Positions 32,190-45,914 of a stretch of 64,000 nt of DNA are shown here, one piece after another. The stretch is taken from assembly GCA_002205965.3 (NCBI GenBank), contig NADL03000662.1, positions 1-64,000 of the forward strand. The letters are read 5' to 3'. This stretch comes from Kappaphycus alvarezii. Lineage: Eukaryota; Rhodophyta; Florideophyceae; Gigartinales; Solieriaceae. Every line of letters starts with the position of its first letter. The stretch's first letter is position 1. The notes below the pieces were generated by a model. It was not told where the DNA came from. It saw nothing but the letters and a program-made list of their open reading frames with translations, and did no database searches. Position numbers and translations under genes: made by a program.

Positions 32190-33180
32190 ACCAGTGAAGT
32201 CGATTAAATGTCCCGAGCTTTCCGAAGCGATGGAAGAAATAATGTCCTTCGCCGAGATATTGAAATCCGGCAGTTATATCAATTTTTGGAATATAAATCA
32301 AACCATAGCGTCCTTTTTGAACTCCAGGACTACAAGATGTCACCAATTAATGCAAGAAAGCCGAACGTTACGACGTTCGTTGTCTCGGTTTAGAATATCA
32401 ATCGACTTCCTCCACCTTATTAAAGCAGTCTTTCTCTCTTCTGATCAATGAAAGATGTAGCACAATTGTAAAAGTTACGGAAAACGTATCCGAAATCTAG
32501 CCGATTGTAGAAGAGTTCAAATACAGACTGTATCTTTTGACAGAAAATATCTACAAGCTATTTCAGCGTTTCGGTGGCGAAGTTTCGTGTCCCTTTTTTC
32601 TAAGAATAGACAATCCGGGCAAAAATTGAGGCTCGAAAATGACATTTATAAATGGCCGGTCAATTTGATCCCATTCAGTGCTTCAAAGATGTTGATGGGG
32701 TCTTAAGATGGTGCTACATCGGCCAGTGATTATCCATTCGACTCAACAGCTTACAATCGCGTATTATTTCCATTACTGTCGCACCGTTGAAAATACGGAA
32801 GGTGATGCGTATTAACAAAATGGCCCTGTTGTAAAGCATAGTACTGTTCTTGATCAATGACTGCAGCAGTGGGCGGTTCCTACGTTTGTGATACGCAAGA
32901 TCTTCGGTGCTGCATTTATCGATGTAGATTTGGACTCTGAATGTCTACGAAAGCGAAGAGCCTCTGCTGAGTTAACGGGGTATTTGCTCTAGGAGTGTGA
33001 CAACATGGATGCATCAAGACAACTCCGAAGGCTCAAAGTCTTCCCGTATTAAGTTGGCATTTCAATTGTCAGACCTCTACAATCTACAGTGTGTGTCCCA
33101 CTAACGCCGTGAATTTACACAGATTTACATGCATTGAAGTGGATAAGGAGAAAATATTACCGAATGGAAAGACCCTTACT
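32170..33180 (+). other. Decayed coding-like stretch, unassigned
   Basis: Two overlapping plus frames at 32194-32451 and broken frames to 33180 (one ending VDKEKILPNGKTLT) suggest an old gene or element. I could not place it in a family. Confidence 0.25.
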
Positions 33181-34203
33181 TAGTTTAATAATAATAATAA
33201 ATATGTTTATTTTATTGCGAAGATTTATCATTAAACTTTTCACACATTTTATAAACCGGCAGAAATGGGCTAAAAGGTAAAATATCTTTCGTCAAACTTT
33301 CTCTATTGAATATGAGCGAATGAGATATTCGCATGCTTACATTTCATTCATTCTAACTACCTTAGTACCTTAAGTTAGCTTTAAAATGCTTAGTATTACT
33401 TAAAAAATAATTATGAACAACGTAATCTGGATTTTTCAGATTTATATGACCTCAATTCTATCAGTTTTTCCATCCCAAATTCCTTTCTGTCTCCTCAAAA
33501 AAATTAAAACTTAAATTGGCGTGGAGTCCATGCTTTTTATTTTCAATATGAGTTCCCAATCTGTCGAAAGTGACAGTCATGACATTAAATTGAAATTATT
33601 GTACGAAAAGGCTCGGGGATATGTCATTTGGCTGATTTCAGCTATTTTCGAGAATAATCATCTACCATGGTGAATAGGTTCTGTAAAATAGAAACAAAGG
33701 GTGTTACAGGGTCTTGTTGAAGCGTTTGGCGTTCTGACATCCCAAGATTAAATTCTTTCTAATCCATACTTTCTTTGAGAAATGAACTTTAAGTTATGCT
33801 AAAACTAAACAGCTTTTGGCGACTTGAAGGTGGTTTTCTAACTTCTTCCACCTTTTGTAAGTTTTATGACTGATCATCAAATTCATATAGAGTAAAAAAG
33901 TTCCATCCTAAAGCAACGTTCGACTCGGCTGTTGAATTATCCAGAAATGAATTTCATGTGACATCGATAATGGGCAGTAGTATAGATTTTCACTCCACGG
34001 AGAGAGCAGTGTGTGAATTGGTACGATGAAATGGATACTCATCTGAATTTTTCAGTGAACTGGACTACTCGTCAAGAAGCCATATTAGATCAGTCAACAA
34101 TTGAAAAAATATCCTTTTCAATTTTAAGACTGCAGCATTTTCCATATGAATTTTGCTTCTGAAATATCGTTTCTTCCATGCAAAAGGTGTAGAATCATTG
34201 CGG
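33181..34203. other. AT-rich intergenic sequence
   Basis: It starts with a short TAA microsatellite (33187-33201). Nothing else is recognisable. Confidence 0.5.
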
Positions 34204-34680
34204 GAGTGGCACAGTGAGATGACTGTTTACGGAACTTGGATTATGTGCTTACCCACTTGTGACCTGGATCGCCGATGATGGCTATCTATTGTAGTTAACA
34301 GTGTAATTTAGCTAGCTGGAAGCAGAAAGACATTGGTTCGATTGATGTAGACATTAATTTGATGTCTATACCCCTGGGCTCGGCCTTTATACAAGTCCGA
34401 TTCCGACCTTACCCGGAGACATTATAGTTAAGATACTTTTATTTATAAAATATGACTTTACTGTAAACCGTCCTTGATTATCCAGCTGCTGTTCATGCCA
34501 ATAAAACCCTTTCGTTGTTCCAGTTTTCGGTTTTCCGGCTGATTTTCGCCTGGGGGCGCGTCTAAGGGGATTATTCTCCACCCTAGGTTCTTACGACCCT
34601 TCCAATTTCCCTTGCGTTCCCTCCCCTGAACACGTCAGAACTTTGGTACCTACATTCACGACACTGTGCTACCGAAGATT
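34204..34680. repeat. Diverged ~475 bp direct repeat, left copy (possible LTR)
   Basis: It resembles 41315-41790 over its length: ACAGTGAGATGACTGTTTA / ACAGCGAGATGACCGTTTA near the start, GATTATCCAGC in the middle, then CCTTGCGTTCCCTCC / CCTGTGTTCCCTCC and TTTGGTACCTACATTC / TTCGGTATCTGCGGTT near the end. Spacing is conserved. Confidence 0.6.
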
Positions 34681-37600
34681 TTGCTGATTTCTCGGGCAAT
34701 CATGGCGAAAGTGTTTTTATCCCAAGTTCTAGGCTTCCCACCTGGAACGTGAAAGAAAATAAACCATCGTAAAAAACGATGTCCTTACATTCGACTCTTT
34801 GTTCATGTTTTGGTTCACATCAGAAGATGGAACCTTAACCGCAAGCACCCCAGGCTTCAGCTAAAAATTGAGATAGAAGCTCCTCTAGAAGTCTTCGCAG
34901 TTTCAATCTTGGTGCTTTTCCAAGTTTGGAAAATTCCGAGTCATTCCTTGGGACAAGTAAAGCCAAATCATTTCGTCCACCAACTTTTCGGGATGCGAGG
35001 AAGGAAGGAAGCTGTAAACAAGAAGTTCCACCGGATCCAATACTCGGAAATACCACCAGCGGATCTTGACTAATGATGAAACACGTCATGCACTGCGCAA
35101 TCAAGTGGCTAGATTTAAACACAGCCCCCCGTGTTGATTCAGTGTTAGCGCAGTCTGTGAATCCGGTGGTCGAAAGCCTGATCCAACACTAAAACCAGCA
35201 ACGCATCCACGAGTTGACTGAAGCTATTGCAAAGCACATGTTCTACCGCTACTTGGAACTCGCTGTAACGAATAGTCCGCTTACCTTTTTATTGCGTCGC
35301 ACGTGATCGAACGCCTCATGCATGACCAGACGCGCAACGCACATAAGAGTTAACTGGACCTGTTGTAAAGCACGGGTTCTACAACTACCTGGACCTCGCT
35401 GTACCGGATAACACGCTTCCCGTTGTATTAAGGTGCAATGTTCTCGAGTTTTTTCCAGAAGAGAATCAAGATCCCCCAAAAGTAGGAAGAATCAGGTTTT
35501 CAGGGGAGGAGGGGATTTAGGATTTTTTACAGTGGTAAGTAACCCGATGAGGAGGACGGATCCGACTCAGAAGATAAGGTAGAAAGAAGCCAGAAGAATA
35601 GTCGAAACGAGCGGTATTCCACGCGCGGGCGTCTTCATAGGACTAATCGCAAAGACCGCGAGGGCCGAAGCAGCAGCAAGAAAAGTAATGATTTTATTCG
35701 TCAACCAATGTCTCGGGGTTGGGGCCTTAGATTGACTAGATCGCTAGGTAAGTCTCGGATGACTTCGAAATTTGGTATACGTGTTCGCCTAAGACCAGTG
35801 AATTGGAATTATTACTGCCGATGCACATAATATTCAAAAAATCTACAGATTAAGTTTCGTACCGATTGCGAAAAGGAAGCCAGAGGTATAACGAATCGAT
35901 CCATTGCAGCGTCTAAAAAACACCTAATAATTTTTCCATTCAGACGCGAGACCGAACGTTCTCAGGTAGAGGCTCTATCACGGTGTGAGCTTTCTCGCAA
36001 GGTTTGAGAACGCATGCGACACGAAATATTTGTTGCAAGGAGCCGCCGTATGGTATACTATTTACTTACTCATCGGGAAAGTGCCGTTATCGTGCAAAAA
36101 AGATTGCCGAGGGCGAAGATATCCATCGTTGTCGGTCGAGAAGGGATGTTAACATCGTACGAGAAGTCAGTCAACTTCCTTCTCATGAAGCACGCACCAG
36201 ATGATGCAATGGCGGAACTCTTGTAGTATTCGAGTGGAATTGAAATAAAAATGCAATAAGGGAGCAAGAATTCTCCAGTGAGTTGTGGAAGAAGGCTTGT
36301 CATTGTGGTACTATTGCGTCTGAAGGAATAATGAAGGATTTCTTTGCGCAAGGTTCGATACCGTCCATTCAGACAAAATTGCATAATCATGCTACAGAAA
36401 ATCGAAAAGTGTGCTCTATGTCGATATTTTGAGAGGTCAACAACTAAGATCACCGCATCGTGCAGTATGCAGGGATATTTTACAGTTTTTCGTGAAAATC
36501 GGAATTTTAAGACGTTCGTTTGCAGAAAACCGCTGCTTTTGTACTTGAATCCGATAGTGAATGAGCCCCGCAATAAGTTGAGAACACGTCATATTTAAAG
36601 ATATGCCTACTACCATCCCCAGTTTCCGATGTAACCCGAGTAGAAATCTTCGAAATTGTATGGATCGGCTGTCACCCGTTTCCGGATTTGGTTATCCTTC
36701 GACCACGCTGTCTGCGATAAAGTTAAGTAATTCGCGCAAAGTTACTTACCATTGCAAAGAGAGAGCAAAAATTAAAAGCTCTAGCCCTTGACCGACATCG
36801 CGATAATCATTACCCCGCCAGACATGCCGCTCTCATGTGTCGGAACACGCCCCGGTCCACTCGCCAAGATTCGGTTAACGTTATGAAAAGAGACACAGTA
36901 GATTAGATCCAAATATTCATTCCGTTATCTGGTGCAGAAGAAATTTCCACGAAGGTGCTAGACTTTAAAAGTTTAAAAGTGCCCGTTGAGTCGCCAAAAC
37001 CCCTTTCTTTCACATGCTATAGGTTTCCAGTTTCTTCTGATATTTATGATATTCCCTTTCTGTTGGTTAAGGGATGCTTACAACTGACGTTGAAACGGAG
37101 GTGCGCTTCTTTAAAAAGCAGTACTACGAGGTGGGCGTGAGCATCAACCTTTCTCTGTAATCATGAATTTTCGTAGAGCAATATTGGATAGCAGTAACGT
37201 GCCGAACCTCATCAGTGCCACAAATATCACATCTCAGTTGCGGAATGCTTTTTCACCATCGGTACCGCCCATAATTCGTGTCAATTATCAACCCCTCTCC
37301 GACTTTGTGTGATCTCCTTGAGTGTACCTATCGGTCATTTGAAGATAAAGGTCCCCTTTCTGGTCGTAGAAAATCTTTCTACCGACGTGATACTCTAGGT
37401 TTCCTATATTGACTGCCATGTCAAGTAAAAGCTTCCCAGATAGAGGAACATGATATTTTGCATTGCTCAATCTGTAATTATCGTCGAGATGACGCAGTCG
37501 GAGCGAAGGAAGAAGGGAAACGATTTCTCTGGACAAAACATCAGGCCAGTCTCACCAACCATATTGGCAAAGTAGGTGTCGAACAAGGTCCGCCTTGTTT

Positions 37601-40600
37601 GACTCGTTGTGATCCAATACATCATTAAAATTAATGCGGACAAAACAATCTATGTCGATGGATTCCGGTTCTTAATAAAACCATCCGAAGTTGATCCATC
37701 GGAACATGACCCTGATGGCCAACGGTATTATGAAATTAATACCACAATAATCGTTCATGGAGCTCTTCTAAAGCTTTTTTGACTGTGCTATGAAATTTCT
37801 GAGGCTAATAGCAATCTCCCTGGTCCCCCAAGCTCGTACTTGAGTACTCAACGCTACTTTGGATTATAATGAACAAAAGTCCAAGGGCTCATTTTCACCG
37901 TGTCCGGAGAACCATCAGCTTAATGAGAGGTGTACCGAGCCATTGAAATCTTTCAACAGGTAAATGGTATTTTTGAATCTGAGAAGTGAAAGATGACTAG
38001 AAACATTCTATCTTGTTCCGTTCTTCCACAGCTTTATCGCCTAATTTCGGGGCTACCCTCGACATGGTCCCGTGACCTTGTATTTATTGCTGTGAAAAAG
38101 TATCGAATCGACTACAACCAGCAGCAAAGCCAATGCACCAAGCGGCGTATAGATCGGTTCCTGTTTCAAGTATACTTCGGCAAACCAACGACCGCGACTA
38201 CCCGTTTAGCTGCTGTCTGCTACAAGAACATTACGACGAATACAAACTCCCTATAAGGTACTAGTGTCCCATATTGACCGGTGCAGAACGTAATTACAGC
38301 ACCTTGGAACGATAATGCCTCGCTGTGGTAAGGGCTGTGCACAGATGAAATTTTAAATCTATTCAAAGTGATCCCTGATGTCTCCAATTTGACGCATATC
38401 TCTTTTCAAGAGTTCTTTGAAGCTTAATGCACCAATCCTGTTTTCTTGGAGCTAGCGAAATAGGTTTGCAATCTCGAAAGCCAGTATGCTTATGACCGAT
38501 CGGAGTCGCAAGATTGTTGCAATAGACGCGTTCTCATATGAACGTAGGTCACCTGACTTCATGCATACGCCACAGTACTGCGCCATATCCGACACCTATT
38601 ATACCGTTGTTTCGCGTCCTGCTGGCACTGTCAGAAAGGGTTATTCGCTCCTGAAACTGCAAGCCTCCTTTAATTCAAGGGCCGGCTGGACAGATTAATG
38701 AACTTTACGGACTTAAAAGACCCACTTGACCCACAAAAGACCGTGTCTCGCCCAGTTTAGGGCCAATTCTGGGCGGACAGAGGCAATTTCGGGGTTTGCT
38801 TCTGTACAATTTTGAGAGCACAATAACGATGCTTGACCTTCGCGAATCGATATCTCACGACAAAACATTCCGATTTTGCTTCTTTCACTTTTGGGTGGGA
38901 ACTATGTTAGTAGACATTTGGTAGCGAACGGAAAGGTCTAGGGACTCCAAAGCGATATGAGCGATTTTGAACTCCATCTTTCAGTCCAGGACTTTGTAAT
39001 ACGCGTAGAAAAGCTCTCGATTATTGCAAAACTACCGTACTAGACCGCCCATCGGCCGGTCTACGCTTCTGCAAAGCACCATCTGTTGTGCCTTCGACTA
39101 CGCTCGATGAACTGGAGGTGTAATGGCTCAGCGCTATATACACAGAGGTGGATAGGATTCTAGCATCATCGCTAAATCCCTTTTACTGGCATTCTCGCTC
39201 ATGATGGGTCTGGAAGAAACTATTTAAATCGATTACCGCTCGCTAAAAATTTATACTGAAGTCTATATTGCGCATCGAAGATCGTTTGAAGTAGTTTGTA
39301 GGCCACCTGCGCTCCCATCGGGAGTTGATATTCGTTCGAACCACCTTCATGTCCTTCTACTTCTTAAAGATTCTACCCCGAATAGCGGAAATGTAGACCC
39401 CAGATTCCGTATGGTCGCGCACCCCGACAAAATTTGTGTCAATTTGATTAATCGAAACTGTACACAAAAAGCTCGGGAGCCACGCGTGGAAAACGTGCGG
39501 GAATTAGCTTCGGATACGGTCTGGGTTTCCTTGCGTCTACAGTAAGGGTAGCTGTGGTACATGGAGCATCGACGGGCTGGAGGTGGACGCCGATCCGATA
39601 ACTTGGTTACGCCTCAGTTCGCATCATCGCGGAAGTCGGTACCAGTGTAAGCAAGTTGCACTTTTCCGCCACACACTTTTTACGCTCCGGCACGAAGTTT
39701 TGATTGATGTGCCTCACTTCTGGCTGTATTTCTGAGCTAGAAACCAGGTATGTACTTTCCCGAACTCCAGTATGCTCTGAACGGTAACTGTGCAACAGAA
39801 ACGCCAGTTGTAACACACCAACTCACTCGCTTGGGACCACTATGTTTACATGTGCAACAGAAGCTCGAGCTATTCAAGAAGGTCAAGACGGCCCCAGCAT
39901 CATCGATTTCGAATAAGATTTCATCAAAAATTTACTATACCTTGGTGATGCTGCTGAGCGACAAGAGGCCCCTGGAATTAAGATAAAACTTCTTCTCGGT
40001 TTTTGGCTCCTGGAAACATTGTACAGACACCCGTACCGGAACCTCGGACAATTGCTGCGCTTGTTAAAATCGTAACCGTCGCGAGCTCGATAGGAAACAT
40101 TAAAACGCAATTGCTGCGAGTCAGGAAACCAGAACGCATTCGATATTCTCCTCATTTGGTTAAAAGTCCGCGCTTTTCATCACTATGCTACCGTAAAGTG
40201 GCAGTACATGAAGTATAGTACGCAGAGGTGTATGGTTCACTCCATATCAGCTAAATACTCCGTAATCGGTGTGAACGTAAGCTAGAACGAGAGAAAATGA
40301 GGACCACGAAGAATTAGACGCACTACAAACTGAATAAAAAGCTGCTTCTAGGACAAATTCGAGCGTCGAAAGCAATACTCTTCAATCCCCGATGCGACTG
40401 GTACTTGAAGAGGAACAACTCCCGGTAGAATAGTTTCGGTAGAACGACCATACCGATACATGGCGAAATGCCTGCCGTAGACTCACCCGAAACTCTGCGT
40501 GCCTCCCGCATGTCTCGTATCAAGCGCGAAAACCTAAGCTAGTTGTCCGAATCCTCGGTGCATCTCATGAACTGTAGTTCTTAGTTGCCCAAGAACGTAC

Positions 40601-41314
40601 AGGACAGGCAGCGTACTCCCAACACTGATTTCAGAAATAATCCGTTACCGCCATGAATACCCGTGGTTTCCGATTTTGGAGACTGACCAGGGAATGACGG
40701 GCCAGTTGGCCTTAATGACATTCATGAAGGGAGGATCCGAAGAGACAGAGGTAATCATCAACCGAGATCGGTACTTGGCCACTCATGGAAAATGCCGCTC
40801 CACAGCCTTGATAAGCGCGATAGTTAAACTCGTCACCGAGGTTGAATATGCATTTCTGCGACTCTTGCACTCGCCACTCCCTTCCCAGCTGCATTATCTC
40901 TGCCAACCTACACGGGCGAATGATTCAACTCTGCAACCCATGTTGCGCATGTCGTGCTCACACCGCATTGCTCACTCAACGGAGTCATCTTTCCGAGGAA
41001 TATAGATTCCGACTTGTAGATGGTCGTAGAGAACGGGTGTAGGTGCAATTGGTGCTGCGTTACCGGTGGCGATTGATGAGAGAACAAGGAAACAGGGATG
41101 GAAATGGATATGCTGCGAAAGCTCGGTAGCGCGGTCGGTGGGTGCTGAATGTCATCCGGAGAGGTTATCGGTCGCCTGTATTTGAATTGTCGAGGTCGGA
41201 CGACGTGATTTCGATGGTCAGGTCGTGGGAGCAAAAAGGTGGTTGGCGCGAAAGTACTGGAACACGAAGACGTGTTACAACTTAAGGAAAGAGAGATTGA
41301 AGTATACTTGTGGA
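34681..41314. other. Interior between the two diverged repeats, decayed
   Basis: It is GC-richer than the flanking DNA and contains fragments of open frames: 35536-35830 (+) with DEEDGSDSEDKVERSQ and many Arg/Ser; 36014-36226 (+); 37288-37536 (-); 40676-41005 (+). A tandem duplication at 35227-35300 and 35371-35445 encodes FYRYLELAV / FYNYLDLAV. I recognise no RT, integrase or transposase motif, so its nature is open. An ancient LTR element is one explanation. Confidence 0.35.
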
Positions 41315-41790
41315 GATGTTACAGCGAGATGACCGTTTAAGACATCGAGATCAGATACTTATCCACGTGTGATCCAGATTGCTACTGACGGATTTTTCTG
41401 TAGTTGAAAATTTAAAATAGCTTAATATAAATAACTATATACTTGTTGGGTTCCTGCAGCTATTTATTTTGGTTGTAAAACCATGAAGTCGGCCCGTTCA
41501 TAAGCTACCGCCGAATTAAATCGAAGACAGTATAGATAAGTCACGATTGCCTTTTTTAAAAAAATTATTTAACAGTAAACTTTCCCCGATTATCCAGCCG
41601 CCTTTCACTTTTATCTTTTCTCTTAGCACAACTATTTTTCTGTTTTCCCCAATGCTGAACTCTCGGAGGCGCGATTGGGACGTATTCCCAGCCACCCTTG
41701 GTTTGTGGTGCCCCCTCTTCCCCTGTGTTCCCTCCGTTGGGCCCGGTCGTACTTCGGTATCTGCGGTTACACATTTGCGCTATCATAGAT
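41315..41790. repeat. Diverged ~475 bp direct repeat, right copy (possible LTR)
   Basis: This is the partner of 34204-34680. On the minus strand both copies contain LDN-R/Q-G-K/R-FTVK in an ORF, though this may be a by-product of nucleotide conservation. Confidence 0.6.
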
Positions 41791-44700
41791 GTCAGTGATA
41801 TTTTTACCACATAAATGAGCTGCGTTATTGCCGTAATAGCATTTTTTTCCAAGACAGTTTCATAGTTATTAAATCCTAATTGTGAGTTATGGCCCACAAG
41901 AATTATACATAAATGACCTTTTCAATCAGATATGTAGCCATAAAATTTTATTGTAACGAGCTGGTGTAGGGTAGAGTAATGCCTTGAAAAATATGGCCAT
42001 GCAACTCTTACTAAGGGCAGGGTACAGGAAGAAGAACGAAGGCTTCCTCATAACCGTGATTTTTTGTCGAATTTATTGTTTTTTTTGTAGGTATTTAAAA
42101 ATGAGTGATTCCCGACTAACTGCACAGAAGATTATTTATCTAAAAATCAGGAGAAAAAGAAAATCACAGAAGTACTTTGTATACAATACAAGATATTGAA
42201 AGACTTCTTCACTCGAACTGTATTCCTCTTTCTATTATTATTTTAAAGTTGTTTATCTCTTCCCTTTCTTTTCCCTGTTACTTTTCTGTTAAATGCCCTT
42301 CTATCCATTACTGGTAACAAATTTCACAAACCCGTATATCATAGTCAGATACAACTGAATGGATGGTTTACAATTACTTTTACATTCTTGCCATGCATAT
42401 AGACATAAAAAACAAATGTGTTCGGCTGATAGTCAATATTATACATTAATTTCTTTTCTTAATATTGGGATGTATGTTTCCATTCGGTTGAAAAGTGATC
42501 AAACTTTCTTCATGAAACATTTTTAACCATTTTCTGTTCTTTATAATACATTGGACCACGTAAAACGCCAATAAAGTAAATTTATAAAAAACTATCACAG
42601 AAATTGGATTTCAAACAAATTACTCAGTCTATTCAGCTTTTTTGAGGGAAAAAATCGAGCAAAATTCTATCATAGAGTCTAAATGTAAATAATTTTGTCG
42701 AAAAGGGTAGATTGAACACAATGGAGCACCCATATACAATAAATAAAATCATTGAGCAAGATTTTGGAAAATATTTTCGATGTCAAGTTTTCATTTTTCC
42801 GCTTCTTTTTTTTGTAAAGTTTTGATACGTATCGGAATTTTTCCGAGTATTAAGACAGTTGAATGGCGGATAGACAAAATGCAATGGAAACGTTACTATG
42901 TAATCTGAGCTATGGACGTAATGAAAATCAGGGCTTCTAACTAGTACATTACTGTACCCTTCTTCCTACTGACCACCCTGTCTTATCCAATGTGCTTAAA
43001 AAATAGATAGTTTATATTCATATCCTCGTATTACTTATCAGACCCCACACTCTGACCTAGTTCCATTCTGCTTACTTCGAGTATCCCCTAAAGCTCTCTC
43101 TGGTATCGGCTGTTTCACTCACTTACTTCTTTACCCTCACGCTTGGTTTGTAAAAACACGTCAATAACATGATGAAGTGAACAAATAAAATCTTGAATAG
43201 TATAAATTTCAAGAAACTATATCTCAGCCTGAATATGGTGTTTGATTTACCTTTATTAAAAAGAGCAACAAGCGTAAAACTAATTCCATCAGAAATAAAA
43301 CATAGAACATATCTGTCTTAAGATTGGCTAAAAATACAATTTTCCAAAACATATTACACTTTCTTCCAATTTTTCCATACTCATTTCCAGTCTTGTGACA
43401 CTTTTACGTTAGTATTAATCAGGATATTTTGCTATTTTGAGGAAAAGTTATACCGATATATTTTAAAAAAATGATTTCCTTTCCCTCTTTTTTGTCCTAT
43501 CACATATTTACAATAATATTTAAGCCGTATCAAAATGAATCCTGTGGTATTTTTAACGTCTTTCGCAGAATGAAATTCTTTTATCGCCTGATAACATTCC
43601 ATTGAAGATTAAATTTGTGATATATTATCTTTTCATTACTTTCAGGTGAATGTTTCCGGCAAAATGTGAAGGCTGGAGCCTCTATAGCACGTATTAATTC
43701 TAATTTTATGTTTTAAAGTACTATTTTAAGTAAATATTTACTAGTCAGAAACGTTTTTCTCCGCTATAATTAAAGCAATTTTTGGACGATAAAAAGTTTC
43801 GTCCTTATATAAAGAATACGGTGTCGAGAATATAACCTATGTTGTATCCATTCAATATACCATATATATTCCTGACCCCTTTGCTATCTTTTTTCCTATA
43901 TAGGACTAGTAATAGTCTTTGTTTCATAAAACGTCACCTGAAGCTATATTCTCCACACAGACTACATGATCACATCAGGATGCACCAGTCAGATCAGATT
44001 TGAGCCGGCTTAAGCAGCTTTCTCCAGTTTGTTTAGTCAGCTCTTGGCAGTTTATTCAAACATTTTCATTCTTATTTGCGCAGAGGATGACGTTCTGTCT
44101 TACTCTACCATGAAGTGGCTTATTGCTTTACTGTACACTACCATGTAGTACTGTACAATAAATACTGCAGTTGTAACGTGTTCATTTCAAGCTTTGTCTG
44201 TACGGTACACTGATTGTGCACAGTAGCTCACGGTACATACGGAATTCTACAGCACTGTAATGAAAAGCTCGTTCTTATCATAAAAGTTTATAATATATTG
44301 TCATAATTTATTGTAGAATATGTTATCATATCTAATATATTTTTTAAAAAACCGGAAGTTGGTGATACATTACATACTATGCGTTACATTTCACGAAAGG
44401 TGCAGTAATTCCATTTTTTCTGGGAACCTGCCAATTTTTATTTCTACAATATTTATGATTACATTCCACGTATTACTGTGCATCTTAGTTCTCTAGCTGC
44501 TGTCGCGGTGTAAGTTTGAAGATACTGAACCTTATTTCTCTTCTTGAGCCCGCCCGCTATCACAATCCTTCAAGCCATGGCTGCAATTTTCATTCCAACA
44601 TAGCCCATGCAACCTCCCACACAAGGGCAAGGCTGAGCTGACCAATCCCACCACAATCTTCCCTTCTTGTATTCGTATGAAATTCCAGTGTATAAATTTT

Positions 44701-45204
44701 TTCAATAGTTTATCTTTAATACCGTTTCTGCTACCAAAAATCTCTATACTCTCTTCTTCGCACAACAAATTAGCTCCCTCTACCAATCATCTCATTCCGC
44801 AGATCATCCACATTTCACAGTAGCCTTTCCTGTAATCATCGTCCCGCAACATTGTCCCACTTACTGGCTAATGAGTTCCCCCTACCACACCAATGTCTGC
44901 TGAAAAATCTTCAACGGGGAACGAAACATTTCAATTCTCAGTAGTAATTGGTACCTTCCAACGCTTTTTACTCCAACCTGCATCCTAACCCTGTAGTAAC
45001 CTGTCCCTATCTAATGCATTTTGCATGCTCTGTGTTGTTTATCCTATTCAATTGCTTTCTGACTATAAACAACTATATATTTAAACAAGACCCAAACCCC
45101 ATCAAGCCAAATACGTAATATATCTATCTCCCAAATTTACATATAACTATCTGTCGAAGCTATAATATCCCTCAACAGCGACATTCTAGACACATTGCTT
45201 TACC
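41791..45204. other. AT-rich intergenic sequence
   Basis: No recognisable genes. Several TACTGTA/TACAGTA words cluster at 44100-44280. A minus ORF at 44532-44786 has no known domain. Confidence 0.45.
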
Positions 45205-45914
45205 ATGACTCCCCGTGAAAAAGCTGGCTCATCTAAACGTGTTGGCTCATCTAGCATGGAAAGTTTTTCTGACGACAACACCCTCTTACCCCCTGTTGTC
45301 AAGTTCAGCGAGGTGCCTCCGATCCTTGATACGGAAGTGCGACCACGATCTACTTTCGTCCCAGTTTGAGCGGTCCCAGAAGCAGTCCTTCAAAGTCTCC
45401 TTCTTGTCCCCCATGTCCTCTTTGCCCCCCACTTTCCGCTCTTTTTTCCTCTCATCAAGACTCCCAAGAACGAGGGATGGGAGCAGCCATGCCGTCATCA
45501 TCGCAAGGGGAAGCTTTCAACAGCAACCACCATTCTTCCCGCCATTCTTTGCATTCCCCGAAGCATTCAAGTCGCCCTAATTGATCCGCTAAACTTCGGA
45601 AAGACCCTTGCTCCCTTGTCCCCCCCTTTCCGGTGGTCGCTCCTCTCATAAATTTTCTCAAGGAGGGGGGATGGGATCCGCCCTACAGTCTCCATCGGAA
45701 CAAAAGGTTTCCAACTCTAACTTTCCTCTCTTCCACCGCTCTGCTCTTTCTCGGAAGCATTCGAGTCATTCCGCTACAGTTTTTCACCTCCAAGAAGAAG
45801 AAAAAAGGGCCTCAAATTGCCTTCCATGCCTACCATGCACATACTGCGGCTCGTCTTCGCGTAGACGAAAGCGGGTGTAAGATTAAACGAATAGTAGTTG
45901 CTATAAAAGATTAG
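45205..45914 (+). pseudogene. Broken gene with a tandemly repeated Ser/His/Pro-rich module
   Basis: An ATG at 45205 opens a Ser-rich frame (MTPREKAGSSKRVGSSSMES) that stops at 45367-45369. Downstream frames at 45366-45584 and 45608-45880 encode two related modules: SSHQDSQERGMGAAM with HSSRHSLHSPKHSSR, and SSHKFSQGGGMGSAL with HRSALSRKHSSHS. The DNA repeat is about 200 bp apart. Frame changes between the modules indicate decay. Function is unknown. The ATG follows a pyrimidine/CAA-rich leader that looks like a 5' UTR. Confidence 0.4.

Noticed and set aside
44100-44280. Cluster of TACTGTA/TACAGTA words as possible terminal repeats of a Tc1-type element
   Set aside because: No paired inverted repeat and no transposase frame between candidate ends.
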